NCBI GenBank assembly: GCA_030549795.1
Contig: JAUQQO010000050.1
Coordinates: 1 to 39,095, forward strand
From: Pseudomonadota bacterium
GTDB taxonomy: Bacteria > Pseudomonadota > Alphaproteobacteria > Geminicoccales > Geminicoccaceae
Length of the DNA stretch: 39,095 nucleotides
Direction: 5' to 3'
In this document: positions 23,783 to 32,933 of the stretch, piece by piece
Position numbering within the stretch: position 1 is the first letter of the stretch
Layout of the letters: each line of letters opens with the position of its first letter
Position numbers and translations under genes: made by a program
Notes under the pieces: model-generated
Told to the model about the DNA's origin: nothing
Databases searched by the model: none
The model's input: the letters and a program-made list of their open reading frames with translations, nothing else

Positions 23783-26700
23783 GGCGTGGCTCTTCGAACC
23801 GCCCGCACAGCTCGGCTTCGAACCCGATCGGAGAGCTCCGTGCGACCCGCGGGATGCCGCCACCAGACCTTGCACCCCCGAACCTCGAACCCTTTCGACC
23901 AAAGTCTCGCCTTGTGCGATCGATGGCGTGTCGTTTGGCCGCTCTTCGCCACCGCTCACGACCTCCGCCGGTCCGAGGACATGCTATTGCCGACTTTGAG
24001 CTGACGCTCTCCTCGTCTTGCGCCTGAGGGCTTTATAGCCCGCAAGAGCACGCTTGTGATCCTCCCGCACCAAAAACGAAGGCGATGGCAAGGCGTTGGA
24101 CAATAACGAAGGGTAGAAAAGTGCGCAGGGTCGCCCCGATCACACGCCTGCCCCCCATGATCCAAGACGAGATCTTATTGCGACGTGGCGCTTCGAAACC
24201 TTTTTTATTGGGCACCGAAGGTACGCAGAGCCATAGGGCTTGTGCGGGGGTACGCCTTCGGCCCTATGCGCGGGTGCTGGCTGCGCGAACGCGAGCAGGA
24301 GTGCCCCACCATGCGGCGGCAGCTCCTCTTTCGCGCGCACTCGCCGAGCCCGGTTCGCGGTCGAGCCCCGGGGCATCAAGCATGAGCGGCTGAGCGAGCT
24401 CCTATCGCGTGGCGAAGGGAGCGCACGCAAGCTTTCAAATGCGGCATCAGGACCAGCTACGGCTCACCGCGCCGAGCCTCGGCCTCGAGCCGGCAGAACA
24501 GCCGCGAGGGTGTGGCCGCTTCTTATCAAGTGTGGCCTCGAACGCCGCGTTCTAGCGCGCGGGTGGATTCGGTAAACCGCAGTCGAATACTACAAGATAC
24601 GTGCCTCGACAACGCCGGGCAATTGGGCGCCGAGGCGACGCGCTGGATCGGTCGCGTGCACGCGGGCTGCACGAACGCGAACGCACCTGCCGAGGGCGAG
24701 GCCCAGTTGGGTCGCGTGCGCGCCGGCTGCCCCCAATTCCGCAGGGAATGAGAGCAGCGTTGAAGCGTGCTTGCAGCAGACCGCTTCAACCAGCAAGCTC
24801 ATTCGATTCGGCACCCCTGCGGAAAGTCGCCGAGATCGTGCGCGAGCTCGAGACCTGGTACTCACGCCAACCAACAAAGCCAATCGAGACGGCAGCCCTG
24901 CGGTAAGCCCCACCGCCCCCTGGCACGCCCACTTGCCCTAAGACCAGCGCGCAAAAAACCAAAGGCGAGAGCGAAGGGGGAGCCCGAGGTCGGATCATTA
25001 CGGGCTCATCAATGTGCCCCGCGCGGATACGCTAGCGCCCCGCAGCTGCGTGCGGCTGGATCAGCAGGGCACCGTGCGAGAGGGAAAAAAAGCGATCCCT
25101 CCCAAGATCGACGATGCAGCCAGTGCGGCGAGTGCGAAATCGAACAAAGTGCCTTGCCGTAAGACGCCTTTGATCGGCGGAAGTGCCGTGATCGAGCGGT
25201 GATCCAACGCTCCAGTCGACCGCTCGCAGAGCTGAGCGCGATGAGGGTTGTGGTTCATCAACGACCACCTCGCGGCTCTTAAAGCGAGCAGAGGAGACCG
25301 CATCCGCACAAGAGATGAAAAGGTTGCGGATCGGAGCTCGGATCGCGACGCCGATTGGAAGGTTTCGCTCTGGACCGGCAACGCCGGTTCGCGGGACGAG
25401 CGCTTGAGCGATCGCCCAGCGCGCCTGCTCGCCGCGCTCCGCCTTGCACTCCACAGCCTTCGCGTTCCCGCTCCGGCACTTTTCGCGCCAAGCCAAGTTC
25501 GAACCGCCTTTTTGCGTTGCTCGCGCGCGAGGGAGAAGCGCTAAGCCCATAAGGGCAGCAGACGGCGCGCGCAGCGAGATCCGCTCGCGGCTGTTGGGGC
25601 CCATGGCGGCCCCAATTCGAGATCCGCATCACGATCGGCGTCCGCGCGCACTGCCCAGCTGGAACGATAGGGCCGCCGGCCGATCGCGCCGGAAATGCCC
25701 GCCTCTTGGCCTTGTAAGTAGGCCAGCAGGGCGCGACCTGCTTCGCTTCGCGCCCATCGGTACGGCATGGGTCCTGGGCCTGCCCCTCGCCGGTCGCGAA
25801 GAAGAACGCGAATGCCGCCCTCGATTGGCGAGCCGGCCGGCAACCGACTTCGGATCGGGCGCGATCGCCGGGCAAGGATGCGCCCCAGCTCCAAGCGGCC
25901 TCGCGCAGCGGTTCGAGCGATGCGACGGGCCTGCCCTGCTCAAAAGCAAAGCGGAAGAGAAGACCACTCGTCCCCCAAAGACCTCGTGCTCAGAGAGAGC
26001 CCAGTGCTTGCAACGACCCGCTCTCGCGATCGGTGCTGTCGTATCGTCAAAAGCTCGGTCCTCAGTCCACGCCTTTGCGGGCCATGGCATCTCGCGCGGG
26101 GCGGCCGGACCGTGGCGGCTTGGAGTCCGATGAGCAGTGCCGAATGAAGATTTGCTCCAAAGTTGGAGTAGGAGTGTAGCGAATGCCACGGACCACGATC
26201 GGCAGATGACTTGAAGCCAACACGCAGCGCCCGGTGCCGCGCGCTGCCGCGCTGCTTGGCCCTCCCCGGGTGGAGCGGGCTTCGCCCCGCTGCGAGAACG
26301 GGGCGCCACGGCCCGCGCTTGCGCCCGCAGGGCTCGTACAAGCGAATGCGACGCTCGATCGCGCTCGATTGCACGAAGGGCTCTCTTCGATGACCCGTTT
26401 CGAGCCCTGTGCCGCACGGGATCAGGCGGCGGCTCCTTCATCCCGGCGAGCTTCAAGCGTAATGCGCTGAAAAGACGGTTGTTCCACCCTTGGGTGCGCG
26501 CGAGTCTCGATGCCTGCGTGCCCTGTGCTCGGCTCTGGCCTTCGCATTTCTTCCTGGTAGCGCTGCGCGGTCCCAGCCGGCGGATGCGGTGCCTTGGGCA
26601 CGCCAAGAACGTCTTTAGACCGGCGTCGGGCCACCTCACCTGTGTCGCGAACAGGCCCTGCCCCAGGATCGCGGACAACAGAGCAAGGGCTGTTCGCTTG

Positions 26701-26833
26701 CCGGCCCGCCCGCGGGCTTGACGTTCGCCCGCGGCTGCTCGGCTCTTGCCTGCGTGAACACGGAAGACGGTTGTGCCAACCATCATGGCGCGGGCGAACA
26801 ACACCGCGAGGAACAGAATCAAAACCGCTTCCA
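23783..26833. other. 3-kb gene desert
   Basis: No frame on either strand resembles a protein family. The longest open frame (25629-26834, minus, 401 codons) starts with a hydrophobic run but continues as Arg/Ser/Ala-rich shadow-like sequence. Seen here are a possible H-type pseudoknot (24215-24268), a 21-base near-perfect direct repeat (24650-24670 and 24710-24730), a bulged hairpin near 24017-24046, and a 6-bp hairpin near 26272-26289. Base composition is visibly less GC-rich than the genes around it. It may be decayed genes or hold unrecognised RNAs. Confidence 0.6.
24215..24268 (+). other. Possible H-type RNA pseudoknot
   Basis: CCGAAGG (24215-24221) can pair with CCTTCGG (24255-24261), while CATAGGGC (24232-24239) can pair with GCCCTATG (24261-24268). 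The a-b-a'-b' order is that of an H-type pseudoknot; the two stems share one base at 24261. No gene or transcript is known here. Confidence 0.25.
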
Positions 26834-26868
26834 AAGGGGCGACCGCTTCTCTAGCCGATCGCCCCCTT
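26834..26868 (-). terminator. Terminator of the flavin reductase-family gene
   Basis: AAGGGGCGACCG (26834-26845) and CGATCGCCCCCTT (26856-26868) form a 12-bp stem with one bulged base and one mismatch, loop 10 bases. On the minus strand it starts 16 bases after the stop codon. The tail has scattered T residues (TTTGG...TTTTG) rather than a clean T-run. Confidence 0.55.
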
Positions 26869-26884
26869 CCCTAGCGCACGAAGG

Positions 26885-27577
26885 TTAACGAAGCGTGAAG
26901 GTGCTCGCCCCGACTTTGCTGCGCTCGCCCTCGGCCTCGCCTTCGCCTCGTTCGGCGAGCCACTCCTGGTAGTTCTTGCGCCGGAGCTCGAAACGCTCCC
27001 GGGTACGACAGTAGAGATTGCCAAAGAGGCGTCCAACCGGCCGGAAGCGCTCGAGGTCGATCTTAAGCGTCGTCGGATCGACGAGGCCGTCGCCGACATG
27101 CACGGCGAGGATCTCCGCGACCACGAGTTCGCGTCCGCCGCCGGGCAGGAGCGTAACGAACCGGCGGCATTCGAGTGCTGCCGGCGCTTGGGCGATCCGC
27201 GGCGGCCGCACGACGCGCGAGGGCGCCAGGCAAAGACCCGCGATTGCGATCTCGGAGACCTCGGGTGGAAAGTCGATGGCACAGATGTTCATCTGCTCGG
27301 CCAGGTCCTCGTCAACGAGATTGACGACGAGCTCACCTGTCGCCTCGATATTGCGTCCCGTATCCTTTTGTACCGGTCCCTCGCGCCGCTCGATGCCGAG
27401 CACGACAAGCGCCGGGTCCTGACTGAATAGGTTAAAAAAGCTGTACGGGGCGGCATTGACCACACCTTCCGGTCCGAGCGTGGTCACAAGCGCGATCGGT
27501 CGCGGCACGATGAGCGCGCTCAACAATTTGTAGCGCGCGTTGCGGTCGAGCGCGGCAAGGTCGAGATCCACGGGCAC
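26885..27577 (-). CDS. Flavin reductase-family (FMN-binding split-barrel) protein
   Basis: A 230-aa protein of the flavin reductase-like FMN-binding family. RYKLLSALIVPRPIALVTTLGPEGVVNAAPYSFFN is the diagnostic N-terminal FMN-binding segment; KDTGRNIEATGELVVNLV and the later FGNLYCRTRERFEL are also typical. Such proteins reduce flavin for a partner oxygenase or act as oxidoreductases; no partner oxygenase adjoins it. Start GTG 27577 or GTG 27571. It lies 175 bases after the DHDPS-like gene on the same strand, with a structured gap between. Confidence 0.87.
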   Translation of the reverse strand: MPVDLDLAALDRNARYKLLSALIVPRPIALVTTLGPEGVVNAAPYSFFNLFSQDPALVVLGIERREGPVQKDTGRNIEATGELVVNLVDEDLAEQMNICAIDFPPEVSEIAIAGLCLAPSRVVRPPRIAQAPAALECRRFVTLLPGGGRELVVAEILAVHVGDGLVDPTTLKIDLERFRPVGRLFGNLYCRTRERFELRRKNYQEWLAERGEGEAEGERSKVGASTFTLR

Positions 27578-27640
27578 TCACTCCACGAGCCTCGCTGCTG
27601 AAGCCGCTTAGCCGGCCGCACGCGGGGCGTCGAGCGCACA

Positions 27641-27682
27641 GGGGCATGGGCAGCTCCAGCCGAGGAAGGAGCCGGATGCCCC
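27641..27682 (-). promoter_or_regulatory. Two-tier hairpin between the DHDPS-like and flavin reductase genes
   Basis: GGGGCAT (27641-27647) pairs with ATGCCCC (27676-27682), and inside it GCTCC (27653-27657) pairs with GGAGC (27668-27672), with a small internal loop. It may end transcription of the DHDPS-like gene or act in the leader of the flavin reductase gene. No T-run is seen. Confidence 0.35.
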
Positions 27683-27752
27683 GGCGGCTTTCCGCCTGTA
27701 GCCGACATGGGCCGGTGCGGCAGCGCCCCAGAAGAGCGCCCGGCGACCGCGC

Positions 27753-28682
27753 TCACCCGTGGCGGCCAGCGAGGGCACGCTCGAGGCGGTGGACGAGGAG
27801 ATCGACTTCTGCGCGCGTCTCGGCGCTGAGCTCGGCACCAAAGGCACGTGCCTTGGGTGAGGCCAGCGCCCCGCGCCGCCACAGGAGATACTTGCGCACC
27901 ACGAGGCCGAGCCGCGGCTGCTGTTCGTAGCGCAAAAGTGGCAGATAAAGGTCGAAGAGGTCGAGCGCGGCATCCAAACGCCCCTCGCCGACGAGACGGC
28001 AGACGTCCGCAAGCATCTCCGGAAAAGCGAAGCCGGTCATCGCCCCGTCGGCACCGCGCGCGAGCTCATGTGGCAAGAACAGGCCGCCGTTGCCGCACAA
28101 GATCCCGAGCCGCCTCGCCCCCGCTTTTTCTTGCGCGCGTAATGCTGAGATCTTGTCGAGACCCGGCCAGTCCTCGTGCTTGAGGGTGAGCATGCTCGGG
28201 CAGGCCTCGGCGATGGCGCACAGGAGTGCAGCGCTCATGGGTGGCCCACCGCCCAGCGGAAAATCTTGGAGGATCCACGCCGTGTCCTCGAGGCGCTGGT
28301 CGAGTTCGCGGCACCAATTGAGGACCGCATCATCGCCGCGCAGCGTACCGGGCGGGGCGATCATCACCGCCGCTGCGCCCTCCGCAACCGCCTCGTTCGC
28401 GAATGTGGTGATGGGCACCAAGCCGCGACTGCTCACTCCCGCCACCACCGGCACCCGCCCGCCGACCCGCCGCACGATCTGGCGCAGGAAGGCGCGTGAT
28501 TCGTCGCTCGTCAGTTCCGCCGCCTCGCCCATCTGGCCGAGGACGACGAGCCCAACCACCCCGCGCTCGAGATACCACTCGACGAGACGGTCGACACCGG
28601 AAAGGTCGAGCCCGCCGCGTTCGTCGAAGGGGGTAGCGACGATCGCCACCAGTCCCCGCTCGCGTCCGGTCCACACCGGCAT
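27753..28682 (-). CDS. Dihydrodipicolinate synthase/N-acetylneuraminate lyase superfamily protein
   Basis: A 309-aa class I aldolase-type TIM barrel. The Schiff-base lysine is Lys168 in TLKHED. GLVAIVATPFDERGGLD opens the barrel, and the pyruvate-binding loop reads GQMGEAAELT in place of the usual GTTGE, while the catalytic Tyr motif YNVP is replaced by QDFP near residue 140. It is therefore unlikely to be the lysine-biosynthetic DapA; a catabolic aldolase or dehydratase acting on another 2-keto acid is more likely. Start ATG 28682. It is in line with the methyltransferase upstream (87-base gap). Confidence 0.85.
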   Translation of the reverse strand: MPVWTGRERGLVAIVATPFDERGGLDLSGVDRLVEWYLERGVVGLVVLGQMGEAAELTSDESRAFLRQIVRRVGGRVPVVAGVSSRGLVPITTFANEAVAEGAAAVMIAPPGTLRGDDAVLNWCRELDQRLEDTAWILQDFPLGGGPPMSAALLCAIAEACPSMLTLKHEDWPGLDKISALRAQEKAGARRLGILCGNGGLFLPHELARGADGAMTGFAFPEMLADVCRLVGEGRLDAALDLFDLYLPLLRYEQQPRLGLVVRKYLLWRRGALASPKARAFGAELSAETRAEVDLLVHRLERALAGRHG

Positions 28683-28769
28683 CTCCCTCTCCTCCGCCGT
28701 CGACGCGCTCCGAGCCGCTTCGCTTCGATTGCCGGTATCGGCGATGCTCGCCGCGGCGCTCCCTTGAGC

Positions 28770-29573
28770 TCACAGCCGCGGGCGGGCGGGATCGAGCGGC
28801 AACGGCACGACCTTGCCGCGGCCCGCACCGAACGCGCTCTGCGCGTCGCGCGCCGCCCCCGCCGCCGGTACCCCCACCACCAGCCGGCGGGCTTCGCGCC
28901 GCCGTTCAAAGACCGCCGCGCCCTGCCAGATGCGCTTCTCGGCCTCGACGATGACCACACCCGAGAGCTCCTTGGCGAGCCGAAGTCCCAGCCGTTCGAT
29001 CGGGATCGCGGCCTTGAGCAGGAGCATCGAGCTCGAGGGCGGCAGATAGAGCGCGCGCTCCTCGGCCACCGGCTCGAACAGGCGGCGCGAAAGCAGTTTG
29101 CGCAACTGGCCCGAGGAGTAAGGGCGGCCGTGGCCGAACGGAGTACGCTCGAACAGGCTCCAGGCGCCGTGGCGGTTTGGAACTACGGCGAGGAGTCGAC
29201 CGCCGTCCGCGAGAACCCGCCACACCTCGCGCAAAAGACGATCGACATGCTCGCTCAGCTCTACCGCATGGACGAGAAGAATTCGATCCACGCTGCTGTC
29301 GCCCAGCGGCAGTTCGTCTTCCCGCACGAGTGCGGTCCGCGAGCAGGTGCGCGCCGGCCAGGCGCGAGCGCCCTGCGCGGCTGGCATGAGAGCGAGACAG
29401 CGCTCGGCCTCTTCGAAGAGAGCGAGATAGGGCACCGCATAGCCGAGCCCGAGCAGCCGCACCCCGCGCACATCGGGCCAGAGCGCGCGCAGCCGTGCCG
29501 CGATCAGGCGGCGCGCGAGCTGCCCCTCGCGGGTTTGGTAGAATGCCAGGAGCTCGTCTACATCGGGACGCAT
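28770..29573 (-). CDS. SAM-dependent class I methyltransferase
   Basis: A 267-aa Methyltransf_11-type protein. The SAM motif I equivalent is RLLGLGYAVPYL (degenerate glycine loop), the acidic segment DELPLGDSSVDRILLVHAVEL is motif III-like, and LREVWRVLADGGRLLAVVPN is the classic motif IV-V region. The target is unknown. ATG 29573 (MRPDVDELLAFYQ) is chosen because the open frame upstream crosses the gloB promoter region. Divergence from gloB is conserved in many alphaproteobacteria. Confidence 0.85.
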   Translation of the reverse strand: MRPDVDELLAFYQTREGQLARRLIAARLRALWPDVRGVRLLGLGYAVPYLALFEEAERCLALMPAAQGARAWPARTCSRTALVREDELPLGDSSVDRILLVHAVELSEHVDRLLREVWRVLADGGRLLAVVPNRHGAWSLFERTPFGHGRPYSSGQLRKLLSRRLFEPVAEERALYLPPSSSMLLLKAAIPIERLGLRLAKELSGVVIVEAEKRIWQGAAVFERRREARRLVVGVPAAGAARDAQSAFGAGRGKVVPLPLDPARPRL

Positions 29574-29658
29574 GCGCGCGATCCTCTCGCCACCATCTGG
29601 ACGATAGCGCAACCGCGGTCCACATGCACGCAGCGACGGATCGAGGGGAAGCGCCGCC

Positions 29659-30450
29659 ATGCCGCTTGTGGTCGAGGTCGTGCCTCTGCTTGCCGACAAC
29701 TACGCATATCTGCTCGTGGATGAGACGAGCGGCAGTTGCGCCGTCGTCGACCCCGGAGAAGCCGCGCCCCTGCTCGAGCCCCTGCGCGCCCGCGGCAATC
29801 GGCTGGATTGGATCCTGCTCACGCACCATCACACCGACCACATCGGCGGAGCCATTGAGCTCGCGCGCCGCTTTCGGGCGCGCATCGCCGGCGCAGCGGC
29901 CGACGCCGATCGGCTGCCGCCCCTTGATCGGCGCCTTGTTGAGGGCGATACGCTCGCCCTTGGCGCGCTCACGGTGCGCACACTTGCCACCCCTGGTCAC
30001 ACCCGCCATCATATCGCGTTTCTGGTCGAGGATACTCAGCGACCCGCTCAGCCAAGCGACCTCTTCTGCGGCGACACGCTCTTTATCATGGGCTGCGGGC
30101 GCTTGTTCGAGGGCGATGCCGCAACGATGTGGAACACGCTCGAGAAGCTCGCAGCGCTGCCGGAAACGACGCGGATCTGGTGCGGCCACGAATACACTCT
30201 CGCCAACGCGCGCTTCGCGCTCTCGGTCGATCCCGACAATCCGGCGCTGCGCGCCCGGCTCAACGAAGTCGAACAGCTGCGGGCCCAGGGTCGCCCGACC
30301 GTACCCTCGACCATCGCCCAAGAGCGCGCCACCAACCCGTTTTTGCGCGCGCGCGATCCGGCCATCCGTCGTCGGCTCGGACTCGAACGAGCGACCGATG
30401 CCGAGGTGTTTGCAGCCCTGCGCCGCGCCAAGGACAACTTTCGCAGCTGA
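29659..30450 (+). CDS. gloB: Hydroxyacylglutathione hydrolase (glyoxalase II)
   Basis: A 263-aa metallo-beta-lactamase-fold enzyme that hydrolyses S-D-lactoylglutathione to D-lactate and glutathione in methylglyoxal detoxification. The binuclear metal motif THHHTDH lies at residues 55-61, followed by ATPGHTRHH, GDTLFIMGCGRLFEG and WCGHEYTLANARFAL, all GloB hallmarks. Start ATG 29659 with GAGGGGA upstream. Divergent from the methyltransferase. Confidence 0.95.
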   Translation: MPLVVEVVPLLADNYAYLLVDETSGSCAVVDPGEAAPLLEPLRARGNRLDWILLTHHHTDHIGGAIELARRFRARIAGAAADADRLPPLDRRLVEGDTLALGALTVRTLATPGHTRHHIAFLVEDTQRPAQPSDLFCGDTLFIMGCGRLFEGDAATMWNTLEKLAALPETTRIWCGHEYTLANARFALSVDPDNPALRARLNEVEQLRAQGRPTVPSTIAQERATNPFLRARDPAIRRRLGLERATDAEVFAALRRAKDNFRS

Positions 30451-30927
30451 ACGGCACAGCGCACGAAACGAGCGCACAAGCGCGCGCAGGCAGACAACCA
30501 CAGCTAAAGCCAGTAAGCCGCCAAAGGCCACGACCGCTCACCTATCATCGCGCCTCTTAAAGTGTGACGCGTAAAGCTTAAGAAAGGCTTAAGCGGGCAT
30601 GCACCGCGGCGCCCTGCGCAACCGTTGAGGCTGCGTCGGCTCAACGGGAGATCCCGAAATGCGAAAGCGCGCCCGCACCGCGCCGCGGGACACGCGCGCT
30701 GGGCAGCTCAGCGGCCGGACCAAACCCGCACGCCGTGCAGGCTCGCCGGTTCCTGTCCCATCATCGGATGCGCAACCTGCACGACGTGAGGCGTTAGCGA
30801 GGATGGCGGCTTGCTCGAGCGCAGATGTGGTGATGACAGCGACGCAGAACTTGACCGATGGCGCATTGGAAGGCGAAATGTTGCGAGTTGATTCCCCAAG
30901 CTCGAAATGGATCAGAGGAGGCTCGCG
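30451..30927. other. 477-bp intergenic region
   Basis: No protein-like frame. It contains a 7-bp hairpin GCTTAAG (30576-30582), loop AAAGG, CTTAAGC (30588-30594), 125 bases after gloB, and a looser inverted repeat CGTGCAGG (30734-30741) with CCTGCACG (30776-30783). No clear promoter for the DsrE-like gene was found. Confidence 0.6.
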
Positions 30928-31383
30928 ATGACCCGTCTTTCTCGTCGCCTCGCGGTCCCGGCGCTCGCCGGTGCCGTCGCCTTGCCCGCAACCGCGCAGG
31001 CCAAAAGCGAACCCTTCAAAGTCGTCTACCACCTCAACCAACCGGGCGGAGAAGACTTCGCTTACTATCGCCAGATGCTCACCAATATTCGCAATCATCT
31101 GAGCATCCAGCCGCCCGAGGGGATCGACATTCGCGTGGTGATGCACGGGCCGGGGGTCAATCTGCTCCGCCGCGCGGCACCGGCCGACAAGCAGATTGCG
31201 GCGACGATCGACGAGCTCAAAGCAGCCGGCGTGAAGTTCCTGGTATGTAAGATCACGCTCAAGAACAACAACATACCGCTTGAGGAACTCTACGACATCG
31301 AGGAGAGCGACCTCGTCCCCTCGGGTGTGTTCGAAATTGCCCGCCTCCAGCAGCGCGAGGGTTTCGCATACATCAAGATCTGA
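30928..31383 (+). CDS. Exported DsrE-family protein
   Basis: A 151-aa protein with a signal peptide (MTRLSRRLAVPALAGAVALPATAQA, about 25 residues) and a DsrE/DsrF-like alpha/beta domain: FKVVYHLNQPGGEDFAYYRQMLTNIRNHL, IRVVMHGPGVNLL, AAGVKFLVCKITL, with one Cys in the last motif. Cytoplasmic DsrE proteins relay sulfur; exported versions are of unknown role. ATG 30928 is chosen over 30907 because AGAGGAGG lies 8 bases before it. No neighbour suggests a pathway. Confidence 0.82.
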   Translation: MTRLSRRLAVPALAGAVALPATAQAKSEPFKVVYHLNQPGGEDFAYYRQMLTNIRNHLSIQPPEGIDIRVVMHGPGVNLLRRAAPADKQIAATIDELKAAGVKFLVCKITLKNNNIPLEELYDIEESDLVPSGVFEIARLQQREGFAYIKI

Positions 31384-32216
31384 AGAAAAAGCGGTTGACT
31401 ACGCATCAGCGGTAGGTTCGCGTGACCGCCTAGCCGCGCGCGTGGGGGCTCGTTTCGCGCTACCCGCGCCTTTTCGCGCATGCCTTGCGCGCGCACTCGC
31501 CCATCCCTGATGTAGAAGAGCCGTAAGCATCACCTGCAACAGCGGCCTCATCAGCTGCAGCTGGCGTTGCGTGGAGTACGCGTGCTCGAGGGCGAGCAAG
31601 ACCTCAGGCGTGCTGGAAAATGACTGCACCAGGCAGCTTTTTTCTGCACTGTTCTTAGAAAATGCGTGCGGACGGCGCGCGCATCTACGTGTCGACGCTC
31701 GGCGGCCTCCCAGTTGCGTGCCGCGTTGTTCTGGGGTTGGCACCAATGACGCGTGCATTGCTCGCCCGGTCGAGGACACCACGACCGGTATGGTTTCGCG
31801 GATGCCACGCAGGTGCGACCAAAAGGAGAATGAAGATTTTTTAGTTTTTTTGCTGCGCGCGGTCTTCGCCGCGACCGCGACCCGTGGCGCGAGGCGCCGG
31901 CCCTGCCGACGGCGCAACCGCCCTGTACGAGATGCCGGTGTGCAACCGTGCGGTCCGCAGCGTTGATGAGGCGCGCGCCGCGCGCCACGCGATCAACCCC
32001 CGGCCGTCCTGCCAGAGCCGGCGCGATCGCCTTTTCGCCTCGGAAATGGCCCAAGGTCGACAAGCGCACAGCCGAGATCGAAGTCAACAGGGGCCGATGC
32101 GTCCTTAAAGCGTCTTCGCGCCATTTCGGACATGTGTTGAAAAACTTGGGGTCTCTTGCCGTCGGTGGCGGGCGCAGCTCGGTGCGCGCGTGGATTCGAA
32201 GGTCTTATGCCGGCTT
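31384..32216. other. 833-bp spacer without a confident gene
   Basis: Open frames exist on the minus strand (31399-31917) but have no recognisable domain. The region has an AT-rich run near 31835-31851 (T6 and T7 tracts), unusual for this genome, and a short CTGC/GCAG hairpin followed by T6 near 31625-31643. Nothing else was recognised. Confidence 0.55.
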
Positions 32217-32933
32217 TTAAAGGCCCAAGTAAGCTTTTTTGATCTCCTCGCTTGCGCGCATCGCGGCGGCGGGACCGGCACCACGAATGCGGCCGGTCTC
32301 CAAAAGATAGGCGCGGTCGACGATCGCCAGCACCTGCTGCACGTTTTGCTCGACGATCAACACCGTAAGTCCCGAGCGGGCGATCTTTTGCACCAGCGCG
32401 AAGACCTGTTGCACGATCACCGGGGCGAGCCCGGCCGAGGGCTCATCCAACAGGATCAGCCGCGGGCTGGACATGAGCGCGCGGCCGATCGCGCACATCT
32501 GCTGCTCGCCACCTGAGAGCGTGCCGGCGAGTTGATCGCGGCGCTCCTTAAGGCGGGGAAAAAGCGCATAGACTTCCTCGAGCCGCGCCCGCCACCGAGC
32601 CCGCGCCGCCGGCGCAAAGGCCCCCATCTTGAGGTTTTCTTCAACCGTCAAGCGCGGGAACAACCGGCGATTTTCGGGAACATGCGCGATGCCGAGCTCG
32701 ACCACCCGATGCGGTGGCAGCCGCGCGAGATCGACGCCGTTGAAGGTGATGCGCCCGCTGCGGATCGGCACGAGCTTGGAGATGACGCGCAACAGCGTGG
32801 TCTTGCCGGCCCCATTGGGACCGATCACCGCCACCGCCTCGCCCGTGCCGACCTCGAGCGACACCCCGAAGAGGGCGGTGAAGGAACCGTAGCCAGCGGT
32901 GACCTCTTCGAGCTTGAGCGAGACTTCAGACAC
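32217..32933 (-). CDS. livF: Branched-chain amino acid-type ABC transporter ATPase LivF
   Basis: A 238-aa ABC ATPase. Walker A GPNGAGKTTLL, Q-loop region RLFPRLTVEENL, signature LSGGEQQMCAIGRALM, Walker B LILLDEPSAGLAP, and the H-region LIVEQNVQQVL match LivF-type subunits. Start GTG 32933 overlaps the livG end by 8 bases. It energises import of the ligand captured by the adjacent binding protein. Confidence 0.92.
   Translation of the reverse strand: MSEVSLKLEEVTAGYGSFTALFGVSLEVGTGEAVAVIGPNGAGKTTLLRVISKLVPIRSGRITFNGVDLARLPPHRVVELGIAHVPENRRLFPRLTVEENLKMGAFAPAARARWRARLEEVYALFPRLKERRDQLAGTLSGGEQQMCAIGRALMSSPRLILLDEPSAGLAPVIVQQVFALVQKIARSGLTVLIVEQNVQQVLAIVDRAYLLETGRIRGAGPAAAMRASEEIKKAYLGL

Noticed and set aside
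24601-24906. 101-codon plus-strand frame ending with a helix-like segment (LRKVAEIVRELETWYS)
   Set aside because: Only the last 28 residues look natural and the rest is Arg-rich; could be a remnant but cannot be supported.
25629-26834. 401-codon open frame on the minus strand in the gene desert, beginning with a hydrophobic run
   Set aside because: After the first 25 residues it is Arg/Ser/Ala/Pro-rich with no domain pattern, as expected for stop-poor GC-rich non-coding DNA; no ribosome site or neighbour supports it.
23783-26884. Known structural RNAs (RNase P, tmRNA, SRP RNA, 6S) in the gene desert
   Set aside because: None of their conserved core motifs could be found by eye on either strand.
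30576-30594. GCTTAAG hairpin as gloB terminator
   Set aside because: It lies 125 bases after the gloB stop and has no T-run; noted in the gap entry instead of being called a terminator.
31399-31917. 172-codon minus-strand frame with a helix-like stretch (LLALEHAYSTQRQLQ)
   Set aside because: Slightly protein-like in the middle, but no family, no ribosome site and Arg-rich ends; kept as non-coding.
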